From contig JADKGW010000002.1 in the NCBI GenBank assembly GCA_016722075.1, forward strand, positions 992,001-1,056,000: DNA of 64,000 bases. Reading direction: 5' to 3'. A program made the position numbers and the translations under genes. Below are positions 8,342 through 16,202 of the stretch, piece by piece; the first letter of the stretch is position 1, and the number at the start of each line of letters is the position of its first letter. The notes under the pieces are model-generated. The model searched no databases. It saw only the letters and a program-made list of their open reading frames with translations, and was not told where the DNA came from. Source of the DNA: Candidatus Kouleothrix ribensis. Lineage in GTDB: Bacteria > Chloroflexota > Chloroflexia > Chloroflexales > Roseiflexaceae.

Positions 8342-10093
8342 CTACATGCGCTCGGGCGCCTTGATGCCCAGCAGCCCCATCCCGTTCCTGAGCGCCTGGG
8401 CAGTGGCAGCCACCAGGCGCAAGCGGGCCGCCCGCAGCTCGGGCGTCTCGGCCTTCAGTACCGAGCAGTCGCGGTAGAACCCCGCCAGCGCACGCGCCAT
8501 CTCGTAGCACCACTCGGCGACCACAAACGGTGCGTAGCGCGCGCCAGCCTCGCGCACCGCGCCTGGCAGCCGGGCCAGCTGCTTGACCACCGCCGTCTCG
8601 GCCGGGTGCGCCAGCAGCGCCGGGTCGTAGGGCGCCTGTGTAGCGGCACTCAGGCCTTCGTCGGCAACCCTGCGGATGATCGAGCGGCAGCGCGCGTACA
8701 TATACTGGATGTAAGGCGCGCTGTTGCCCTCGAGCGTCAGCATCCGCTCCCAGTCGAGCGTGATATTGCGCCGCGTATCTTGGTATAGGTCGTTGTACAT
8801 CACCGCGCCCACGCCGACGATCTCGGCCACCGCCTCCTTCTCGTCGTCGGGCAGCTCGGGGCCGGCATGCTCAACCACCGCGCGCGCGCGCTGCTGCGCA
8901 TCGTCGAGCAGGTCGGCCAGGTAGATCATGTTGCCACGGCGGGTCGAGAGCGGCGCGCCGTGCTGGTCGAAGATCGTGCCGAACTTGATATGCTCGAGCT
9001 GGACATCGCCGGCATAGCCCATGGCACGCACCAGCGCGAACAGCTGGCGGAAGTGCAGCTCTTGCGGCATGCCCACCACGTACAGGATCTGCGACGGGCT
9101 GAACTCGCGCAGGCGAAACAGGATCGTTGCGACATCGCGGGTGTGATACAGCGTACCGCCATCGCTGCGCTGGAGTAGGAACGTGGGCATGCTGTTGCCC
9201 AGATCGACCACGACGGCACCGCCTTCGTCGCGGTAGGCCACCTTTTTCGCGAGTGCTTCGTCGATCACGCCTGCCAGCATCGGCTCGTAGAAGCTCTCGC
9301 CAAAGATATGGTCGAAGTGGACTCCCAGCCGTTCGTAGTTGCGCCGGTTCGCGCTGATCGTCAGGTCGACCATCCACTGCCACAGCGCGCGCGCGGTCGG
9401 GTCGCCCTGCTCGAGCCGCAGCGACCACGCGCGGGCCTCGTCGTCGAGCGTGCTGACACCCTGCTCTTTCTCGTCTTTGGCCAGCTTGGCATACTGGGCG
9501 TATAGCTTGTCGATCTGCGCCAGCGCCTCTTCGCCCTCGCCGCCGGGCTTGCCCCACTTGACGATCGCGGCAATGTTCATGCCGAACTGCTTGCCCCAAT
9601 CGCCCAGGTGGTTATCGCCGATCGTATGGTAGCCCAGGAACCGGAAGATATTGTGCAGCGCCTGGCCGATGATCGTCGAGCGGATGTGCCCGACGTGCAT
9701 CAGTTTGGCCACGTTCGGCGACGAGTAATCGATCACCACGGTGCGCCTGGCACCCTGGTCGTCGCTGCCGTAGCGCGCCCCCAGCGCTTCGATCTCTTCA
9801 AGCACGGCGGCAGTCAGCCGTGTGGCGTCGAGGCTGAAGTTGAGAAACGGCCCGGCAGCCACAACGTTGGCGATCAGCGAGTCGGCCGGCACTTCGATCG
9901 ATGCGGCCAGCGCCTGGGCAAGCTGCGGCGGCGCCAGCCCTAGCTCTTTGGCGGCTTTGAATGCCGGGAAGGCCAGATCGGCCGGGATATTCGGCTTCGG
10001 CGCGGCTACCTCAACCTGCGCTTCGAGCAGCTTGCCCGTCGCCAGCAGCGCAGCGCGCACGTGCTGCTCAAACCGATCGAGTGCGTAATCCAT
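8342..10093 (-). CDS. argS: Arginyl-tRNA synthetase
   Basis: 583 residues, normal for ArgRS. Class I signature HVGH (residues 133-136, in SSPNVAKLMHVGHIRSTIIG) and a KMSKS-equivalent loop reading LSTRRG (about residue 380), as in many bacterial ArgRS that lack the canonical lysine. An N-terminal additional domain (MDYALDRFEQHV to VPADSLIANV) and a C-terminal DALR anticodon-binding domain (about 450-583, ending MGLLGIKAPERM) complete the enzyme. Start ATG 10093 sits behind GGGGG; the frame stays open 34 codons further upstream to an ATG at 10195, an arginine-rich stretch that does not match the family N-terminus. Charges tRNA-Arg in the cytoplasm. Confidence 0.95.
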   Translation of the reverse strand: MDYALDRFEQHVRAALLATGKLLEAQVEVAAPKPNIPADLAFPAFKAAKELGLAPPQLAQALAASIEVPADSLIANVVAAGPFLNFSLDATRLTAAVLEEIEALGARYGSDDQGARRTVVIDYSSPNVAKLMHVGHIRSTIIGQALHNIFRFLGYHTIGDNHLGDWGKQFGMNIAAIVKWGKPGGEGEEALAQIDKLYAQYAKLAKDEKEQGVSTLDDEARAWSLRLEQGDPTARALWQWMVDLTISANRRNYERLGVHFDHIFGESFYEPMLAGVIDEALAKKVAYRDEGGAVVVDLGNSMPTFLLQRSDGGTLYHTRDVATILFRLREFSPSQILYVVGMPQELHFRQLFALVRAMGYAGDVQLEHIKFGTIFDQHGAPLSTRRGNMIYLADLLDDAQQRARAVVEHAGPELPDDEKEAVAEIVGVGAVMYNDLYQDTRRNITLDWERMLTLEGNSAPYIQYMYARCRSIIRRVADEGLSAATQAPYDPALLAHPAETAVVKQLARLPGAVREAGARYAPFVVAEWCYEMARALAGFYRDCSVLKAETPELRAARLRLVAATAQALRNGMGLLGIKAPERM

Positions 10094-10451
10094 GGATTGC
10101 CCCCTTGAGGGCGGCGACAGCCCGCCGCCTGCCGAGTTCGCGGCCAAGTATATGCGCAACCGGCGCACAGCGCAAACGCGCCGCGTCTGGCGCATATGAA
10201 TCGAGCATCGGAGATTGTAAGCGAATCTTCATCCGGGCCCCTTGCGGCGCATCCTCTGCACGTGCTACGATCGCCAGAGCCAGGTAGATTCGACGCATTG
10301 TGACGCCATATAGCAGCTGCCACGCCGCCACTGCAGGTGATACGCTTGGCGGCGATTACTCGGTTGGGGCCAGCGCGCGCCTATCGGTGCGTAGCGGTGC
10401 GGCAAGCGGGCGCAGATGCGGCATGCGCCGCTCACTACGGGCACACAGCAT
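10094..10451. other. Divergent intergenic region between argS and a histidine kinase
   Basis: On the minus strand a candidate -10 TACAAT lies at 10219-10214, which would give an argS leader of about 110 bases. The leader contains a possible hairpin (GGCGGC / GCCGCC) just before the argS ribosome-binding site but no T-run. No promoter for the plus-strand kinase stood out. Confidence 0.35.
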
Positions 10452-13166
10452 ATGTCACTATTTCGGGCCATTCGCCTCGACATTCGCACCAAGGTTTTGC
10501 TGCTGGCCCTGGCGCTGGCACTGCCGCCGCTGCTGATCGTGAGCCTGATGGGCCTGGCCAGCCTCAATACGGCACGCGATACCGCCCAGGCAATCTCGAT
10601 CGCTGCGCTGCGCACCCAGGCCGAGGCCAACCTGGCCAAGCGCGCCGCCGACAAAGCCCGGCTCTACAACGCCACACTCGAAGACATTCAGCGCCAGGTC
10701 GAGGGCGTCGCCACTAATGTGACCTCACTCATGGGCGCCGGCTTACCGCCCACCAGCTCTTCCGGGCGCGTGTGGATCTCGCCAGGCGGGCCTAGCCCGT
10801 CGGGCGAGGCCAGCTACCCCCAGTCGGTCGCGCGGGCGCGCCAGTTCATACCCATCCTCGCAACCGTAGTGCAGCGCTACAAGCTGATCAGCCTGGGCTA
10901 TGTCGCACTCGACGAGGGCGGCGTGATCGCGTTCGACCACGATATCAACGATACGTTGCTGCAGGTGCAGCCGTTCGACCCGCGCACGCGCCCCTGGTAT
11001 ATCAGCGCGCGCGCCGCTGGCCATACCGTGTGGGTCGATACCTACATCGATGCGAATACGAAGCAGCTGGCCACCACCTGCGCCACACCATTCTACGACA
11101 AGCGCGATAACCTGCTGGGGGTGGTGGGCTTCGACCTGCTGCTCGACACGATTCAGCAGGATCTGCTCAAGCTCGATATGGGCCAGTCGGGCTATGCCTT
11201 CCTGGTCAACGGCGAGGGCCAGGTGCTGGTGCGGCCCGATCTGCGGCCCAACGGCCAGCTCTGGAACAAGCCGTTCGCCAGCGAGAACCTGCTGACCACC
11301 AGCGACGACAAACTACACGCAGCCTTCGAGCGCATGGTCAACCGCGAGCAGGGCGTCGAGCGCATTATCCTGAAGGGCGATAGCGTGTACCTGGCCTACG
11401 CGCCGATCCAGAGCACCGGCTGGAGCGTTGGTATCGTCATCCCCGAGGCCGAGATCATCCGCCCGGCCGAGGCGGTCGGCACGGCAATTGGGGCCGGGCA
11501 GGCCCGCCTGCGCCAGGGCATCGTGGTGGTGGTCGTGTCGAGTATTCTGGCTGTGCTGGTGCTCGGCATGATCTTCTCGTGGCTGCTCACCGGCCCCATC
11601 CGCCGCCTACAGATCGGCGCACAGCGCGTGGCCGCCGGCGACCTGCAGCACCGGCTGCCGCAGGCCAGCAACGACGAGATTGGCGACCTGGTGATCTCGT
11701 TCAATGTGATGACCAACGTGCTGAACCAGAAGGTTGCCGAGCTGGAAGATAACCTGAGCCAGCTGGCCACGCTCAACACCGTCTCAAATCGCTTCAAGGC
11801 CATCCTGTCGTTGCCGCAGATCTTCGAGTCCATCCCGCGTGCGCTGTGCGATGAGTTTGGCTTCGAGCGCGCGGTGCTCTATCTGCGCGACAACGCGCAG
11901 CTGCGCGTGGCCGGCGCGTCGTTTGGCCCCGGCCACGCCGACGATGCCGAGGCGTTTATGCGTATGGTTAACGCCCAAGCGCTGACGATCGACAGCGAGA
12001 CGGTTGAGGCCGATATTCTGCGCAGCGGCCAGGCAGTGATCGTCGACAACCCCTGGCAACACCCGCGCGTGCTCCAGGCCAAACAGGCACTCTCGCGCAG
12101 CGAATCGTATGTACAGGTACCAATCTTCGGCCACGGCGAGAAGATTATCGGGCTGATCTCGGCCGATTATCACTATAGCGGGCGGGCCATGACCCCGCGC
12201 GACGCCGCGCACCTGCTGGCCTACGCCAGCATGGTCGGGCTGACAGTCGAAAATATCCGCCTGTACACCGATCTCGAGCACCAGGTAGTGCAGCGCACTG
12301 CCGAGCTGCGCGCCGCACTGGCCCGCGCCCAACAGGCCGATCAGCTGAAAACACAGTTTCTCGCGGCGGTCTCGCACGAGCTGCGTACCCCCTTGAACGC
12401 GATCATTGGCTTCTCGGCCGTAATGCTCGATGAACTCGACGGCCCGATCTCGTCGATCCAGCGCGAGGATCTGAAGACGATCAACCAGAATGGGCGCTTT
12501 TTGCTGCACCTGATCAATGAATTGCTCGATCTATCGCGGATTGAGGCCGGCAAGCTCGATCTCCAGTTCGAGAGCCTCGACCTGCGCAAGATCATCGGCG
12601 AGGTGATCGAGACGGTCGGCGGCCTGCAGCATAACAAGCCGCTTGTGCTGCACGGGCACCTGCCCCATCCACTGCCGCGGGTACGCGGCGATGCCGCGAA
12701 AGTACGGCAGATCTTGCTGAACCTGTTGTCGAACGCGGTCAAGTTCACCGATCAGGGTACGATCACTGTGGCCGCGCGCTGCGTCATCCCGGCCAATGCC
12801 CAGGCTGCGGCTCCAATCGGCGGCGATGCGCCCGCCACAGTACGCACGCGCGACGGCCGCGACGTGACTCCATACATCGCGATCAGCGTGCGCGACACCG
12901 GCATTGGCATCGCGGCCGAGCACCTACCACTGATCTTCGAGGAGTTTCGGCAGGTGAGTTCGCGGCACGGCGAGAAGCAGGGTAGCGGGCTTGGCTTATC
13001 GATCGCTCGCAAGTTGGTCGAGGCCCACGGCGGTAAAATCTGGGTCGAGAGCACGCCCGGCGAGGGCAGCACGTTTACCTTCACGCTGCCGTGCGTGTTT
13101 GCCGAGGCCACACCACCGCCCGAAAATTTACACGAGCGCACAGTCGGCGATACGCTCGTGGCATAG
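10452..13166 (+). CDS. Membrane sensor histidine kinase: Cache-HAMP-GAF-HisKA-HATPase
   Basis: 904 residues from ATG 10452. An N-terminal membrane helix (TKVLLLALALALPPLLIVSLMG, first part), an extracytoplasmic dCache-like sensor (about 60-350, with the typical FDPRTRPWYISA and TPFYDKRDNLLGVVGFD signatures), a second membrane helix near residue 365, a HAMP linker, and a GAF domain (about 450-600). The catalytic part has H-box VSHELRTPLN (H642), N-box NLLSNAVKFTD, and G-boxes DTGIGI and GSGLGLSIARK. Autophosphorylates in response to an unknown small ligand. It lies 73 bases upstream of a receiver-kinase hybrid on the same strand, its most likely partner. Confidence 0.92.
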   Translation: MSLFRAIRLDIRTKVLLLALALALPPLLIVSLMGLASLNTARDTAQAISIAALRTQAEANLAKRAADKARLYNATLEDIQRQVEGVATNVTSLMGAGLPPTSSSGRVWISPGGPSPSGEASYPQSVARARQFIPILATVVQRYKLISLGYVALDEGGVIAFDHDINDTLLQVQPFDPRTRPWYISARAAGHTVWVDTYIDANTKQLATTCATPFYDKRDNLLGVVGFDLLLDTIQQDLLKLDMGQSGYAFLVNGEGQVLVRPDLRPNGQLWNKPFASENLLTTSDDKLHAAFERMVNREQGVERIILKGDSVYLAYAPIQSTGWSVGIVIPEAEIIRPAEAVGTAIGAGQARLRQGIVVVVVSSILAVLVLGMIFSWLLTGPIRRLQIGAQRVAAGDLQHRLPQASNDEIGDLVISFNVMTNVLNQKVAELEDNLSQLATLNTVSNRFKAILSLPQIFESIPRALCDEFGFERAVLYLRDNAQLRVAGASFGPGHADDAEAFMRMVNAQALTIDSETVEADILRSGQAVIVDNPWQHPRVLQAKQALSRSESYVQVPIFGHGEKIIGLISADYHYSGRAMTPRDAAHLLAYASMVGLTVENIRLYTDLEHQVVQRTAELRAALARAQQADQLKTQFLAAVSHELRTPLNAIIGFSAVMLDELDGPISSIQREDLKTINQNGRFLLHLINELLDLSRIEAGKLDLQFESLDLRKIIGEVIETVGGLQHNKPLVLHGHLPHPLPRVRGDAAKVRQILLNLLSNAVKFTDQGTITVAARCVIPANAQAAAPIGGDAPATVRTRDGRDVTPYIAISVRDTGIGIAAEHLPLIFEEFRQVSSRHGEKQGSGLGLSIARKLVEAHGGKIWVESTPGEGSTFTFTLPCVFAEATPPPENLHERTVGDTLVA

Positions 13167-13239
13167 CCGGAAACACGAATAACGCACCACACTGCCGCCT
13201 GCTCTGAGTTGGCCCAGGGTAGGCAGATGGAACACCGCC

Positions 13240-14481
13240 ATGCGCAATCGATCAGCGATCCTCTACATCGAAGACAACGCCGACAACCAGCGTCTGGTAC
13301 GCCGTATTCTCGAGTCGCGCGGCTATACTGTGCAGATCGCGGTCGATGGGCCCGATGGCCTGGCCCAGGCGCGCTCGACCCAGCCGGCACTGATTCTGGT
13401 CGATATCAATATCCCTGGGCTCGACGGCTACGAAACCACCACGCGCCTGCGCGGCATGGGCCATCTGCGTGGCGTGCCGATTGTGGCCGTGACGGCCGAT
13501 GTTCGCGAGGGCGCGCGCGAGCGCTCGCTGGTGGCCGGCTGCGATGGGTACATCACCAAGCCGATCGATCCGCGCGAGCTGCCCGAGCAGCTTCAGGAGT
13601 TTATCGCCGGTAAGCGCGAGGCCCTGCCGCAGGGCAGCGAGGCGCCGCTGCTGCGCGAATATAACCACAAGCTGGTCGAGCGGCTCGAGCACCAGGTGCG
13701 CGAGCTGATGGCCGCTAACGCCGAGCTGCAAGAGCTCGATCAGCTCAAGAGCCAGTTCCTGGCTACGCTCTCGCACGAGCTGCGTACGCCGCTCACCTCG
13801 ATCCTCGGCTACCTCGATCTGTTCGAGCGTGGGACATTCGGCACACTAAGCGAGGTGCAGGGCCAGGCGCTTACGGTTGTCACACGTAACGCGCACACGC
13901 TGGCCCGCCAGCTCAATAATCTGCTCTACCTACAAGAGGTGCGCTCGTCGCAGATCCGGCGCGTGCCGGTGGCAGTACACGATATGGCACTGCGCCTGGT
14001 GGCCGAGCACCGCGCCCGTGCCGCCGAGCTGGGTGTCAGCCTCGAGAGCACGCTGCAGCCAACCCAGCCCTACCCCGGCGATGCCGTGGCGCTCGAGCAG
14101 GCCCTGCGCAACCTGATCGACAATGCGCTCAAATTCACGCCCGGCGGTGGCTTCATCCGCGTCACACTCAACGATGACGCCGCGCGGCTGATTGTGCGGG
14201 TCGACGATAGCGGCATGGGCATCCCGGCCGAGGCGCTCGAGAAGATCTTCCTGCCGTTCTACCAGGTCGACTCCTCGCTGGCGCGCCCGCATCCCGGCGC
14301 TGGCCTCGGCCTGGCGATCGTGAAGCATGTGATCGAGGCGCACGATGGCTTTGTGAGCGTGCGCAGTGCGCCTGGCTCGGGCAGCAGCTTCTCGATCGTG
14401 CTGCCGCGCCCGGCCAGCGCCGCCGAGGTACCGGCTGCACACTACAGCAGCGAGCAGGCATTGGAGCGTATACCAACCTGA
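13240..14481 (+). CDS. Hybrid protein: N-terminal response-regulator receiver followed by HisKA/HATPase kinase
   Basis: 413 residues. Receiver domain 1-122 with acidic pocket E11/D12, phospho-acceptor D55 (LVDINIPG) and K107 (YITKPID). A coiled linker leads to HisKA with FLATLSHELRTPLTS (H179) and an ATPase domain with NLIDNALKFTP, DSGMGIP and GAGLGLAIVKH. There is no sensor input or membrane segment, so input is presumably phosphate arriving at the receiver, plausibly from the upstream Cache kinase. The downstream target is not visible in the window. ATG start with only a weak upstream purine stretch. Confidence 0.9.
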   Translation: MRNRSAILYIEDNADNQRLVRRILESRGYTVQIAVDGPDGLAQARSTQPALILVDINIPGLDGYETTTRLRGMGHLRGVPIVAVTADVREGARERSLVAGCDGYITKPIDPRELPEQLQEFIAGKREALPQGSEAPLLREYNHKLVERLEHQVRELMAANAELQELDQLKSQFLATLSHELRTPLTSILGYLDLFERGTFGTLSEVQGQALTVVTRNAHTLARQLNNLLYLQEVRSSQIRRVPVAVHDMALRLVAEHRARAAELGVSLESTLQPTQPYPGDAVALEQALRNLIDNALKFTPGGGFIRVTLNDDAARLIVRVDDSGMGIPAEALEKIFLPFYQVDSSLARPHPGAGLGLAIVKHVIEAHDGFVSVRSAPGSGSSFSIVLPRPASAAEVPAAHYSSEQALERIPT

Positions 14482-14555
14482 TCGCCTGCCCCCTGGGCAA
14501 TCAGCTCACCGCCTGTGGCGTACGTAGCAACTCGGAAATGATACACCGCCCCGCG

Positions 14556-14622
14556 TACCTGGTGCATCAGCATTTGAACGACGCACGGCGCACCAGGTAG
14601 CCTGGGATGATTTGAACATCCC
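14556..14622. terminator. Two adjacent hairpins between convergent genes
   Basis: Hairpin 1: a 10-base inverted repeat TACCTGGTGC (14556-14565) / GCACCAGGTA (14590-14599). Hairpin 2: GGGATG (14604-14609) / CATCCC (14617-14622) with a 7-base loop. Both loops contain ATTTGAAC. No long T-run follows, but the position between two converging genes fits a bidirectional terminator or a structured repeat. Confidence 0.45.
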
Positions 14623-14646
14623 GAACCCCTTATAGTCGCCATCTAT

Positions 14647-15987
14647 TTAGCGCCGCGCCACGGGCATGTACAGCGGGTTCAGCAGCGACGAATAGTCGAT
14701 CGGCAGATCCGGGCCATTCACCACCCCCAGCTTGGTATTGGCGCTGTAGATCTGCGGCGTGATGCCGGGGAACACTGTGCCCAGCTTGCCGTTGCCCAGC
14801 TGCCGCACCACAATCTCGCTCAGCACGGTGCGAAAGTCGGTGGTGATCTTCAGGTCGGCATGCTGGTCGAGGTTCTCGGGCTGCAGGCCTGGCCATGCGC
14901 CATAGACCTTGCCGCCGTTGACGTTGCCGCCCAGCACCAGCATGACATTGCCGTGGCCATGGTCGGTGCCATTGCTCAGGTTCTTGCCCAGCCGCCGGCC
15001 AAACTCGCTCATCACCACCACCGTGAGCTTGCTCTGGTAGCCTGGCAGGTCGTTGTAGAACGCATTCAGCCCCTGCGCCAGCGTGGCTGCGAGCTGGTTG
15101 AACGGCCCCCAGTTATCGTTCACCCCCTGCGACTCGTGGTGATCCCAGCCGCCAAAATCGACTGTGCCGATCCGCAGGCCGACGTTCAGCTTGATCATTT
15201 GCGCGATCGTCTGGAGCGATTCGCCAAAGCTGCCATCCGGGTAGCTGGTAGTCGGCGTGTAGGCTGGCGTGCTGCTCAGCGCCTTGATCGTTTCGATCGT
15301 ACGCTTGCCGGTGGCTTGCAGGCGATCGGCACCGGTGTAGAATTTGCTCACGGTGTTGAGCAGCGCGTTGTTATAGCGCACGTCGGGGTTGCGCGTATAG
15401 CTCCACACGCCACTCAGGCTGTAGCTCTGCGCGTCGTTCATGGCCACCGCCTCGGGCTCGCCCAGCAGCGACACCGGTGCCGCCGAACCGGCCGATAGGA
15501 TCGGCAGCGTGCCGTCGGGATGCACGATCGCCAGGTGGCGCGCCAGCCAGCCGCTCGACATGTTCTTGTTGTCGGGCGTGCCGCGCTCGATGTAGTCCAT
15601 TGCATCGAAATGGCTGCGCGTGTCGTTGTCGAGGCCACATGCATGCACGATCGCCAGGTGGCCCTGGTCGTACAGCTCCTTGAGCGGCGCGGCGTTCGGA
15701 TGCAGGCCTACGCTACTGTCGAAGCTGCTGTTCTGCGGGTTGAGCGTGAGCGCGCCACTCACTGCCAGGTTATCGCGCTCGGCCACGTAGATCGCATTGT
15801 CGTAGGGCGACACCAGGCTCAGCCCGTCGCAGCCGCCGCGCAAAAACACCATCACCAGTATATTATCGTTCGCTGCGGCCGGCCCGGCGCCGGGCGACTC
15901 GGCAAACACCAGGTTGCCCACACGCCCACCGGCCATCGAGGCAATCGCGGCACTGCACCCGATCAAGAATTGTCGTCGTGGCGTCAC
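14647..15987 (-). CDS. DUF1501 family Tat-exported protein
   Basis: 446 residues from GTG 15987, preceded by GAAAGGGTG. The N-terminus VTPRRQFLIGCSAAIASMAGG is a twin-arginine signal peptide. The body shows DUF1501 features: ILVMVFLRGGCDGLSLV, GLHPNAAPLKELYDQG, SGWLARHLA, VGLRIGTVDFGGWDHHESQG, TVVVMSEFGRRLGKN and GTDHGHGNVMLVLGG, a fold related to the alkaline phosphatase/sulfatase superfamily. It is downstream of and almost certainly cotranscribed with a DUF1800 gene; the two families are commonly paired, but their biochemical role is unknown. It ends NPLYMPVARR, similar to the tail of the secreted protein at 1.6-4.7 kb. Confidence 0.9.
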   Translation of the reverse strand: MTPRRQFLIGCSAAIASMAGGRVGNLVFAESPGAGPAAANDNILVMVFLRGGCDGLSLVSPYDNAIYVAERDNLAVSGALTLNPQNSSFDSSVGLHPNAAPLKELYDQGHLAIVHACGLDNDTRSHFDAMDYIERGTPDNKNMSSGWLARHLAIVHPDGTLPILSAGSAAPVSLLGEPEAVAMNDAQSYSLSGVWSYTRNPDVRYNNALLNTVSKFYTGADRLQATGKRTIETIKALSSTPAYTPTTSYPDGSFGESLQTIAQMIKLNVGLRIGTVDFGGWDHHESQGVNDNWGPFNQLAATLAQGLNAFYNDLPGYQSKLTVVVMSEFGRRLGKNLSNGTDHGHGNVMLVLGGNVNGGKVYGAWPGLQPENLDQHADLKITTDFRTVLSEIVVRQLGNGKLGTVFPGITPQIYSANTKLGVVNGPDLPIDYSSLLNPLYMPVARR

Positions 15988-16028
15988 ACAAGCACCCTTT
16001 CGGTAGTTGCAGGGCTTACGCGCTGGCG

Positions 16029-16165
16029 CGTTTGAAGCCTTGCCTTCGGCAGAGCGATACCGCTCTTTTCCGGGTGCCTCTGTTTGTGCTCTGCGAGCGC
16101 AAACAGAGGCACCAATGCAGCGAAAGCACTTTGCTGCCGCCGGCATAAACGCCGACTGCGTACAT
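16029..16165 (-). repeat. Palindromic intergenic repeat R1, copy a
   Basis: Core GTACGCAGTCGGCG then TGCCGGCGGCAG on the minus strand (16163-16132). The inner hairpin has perfect 14-base arms (16073-16086 / 16100-16113, GGTGCCTCTGTTTG) plus four extra pairs in the loop, and the outer arms TGCCTTCGGCAG / CTGCCGCCGGCA match at 10 of 12 positions. It lies between the DUF1800 and DUF1501 genes and would be in their shared transcript. Confidence 0.7.
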
Positions 16166-16202
16166 CCGGCAATTGATCCAACCCACGCGGCGGCCCGCCG
16201 CC

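Noticed and set aside
10416..10451. Upstream ATG extending the Cache kinase by 12 residues
   Set aside because: The ATG at 10452 directly precedes the basic/hydrophobic N-terminus expected for a membrane kinase; the extra residues add nothing recognisable.
14601..14625. T-arm-like hairpin on the minus strand suggesting a tRNA gene
   Set aside because: No acceptor stem, D-arm or anticodon arm can be built around it, so no tRNA is called.
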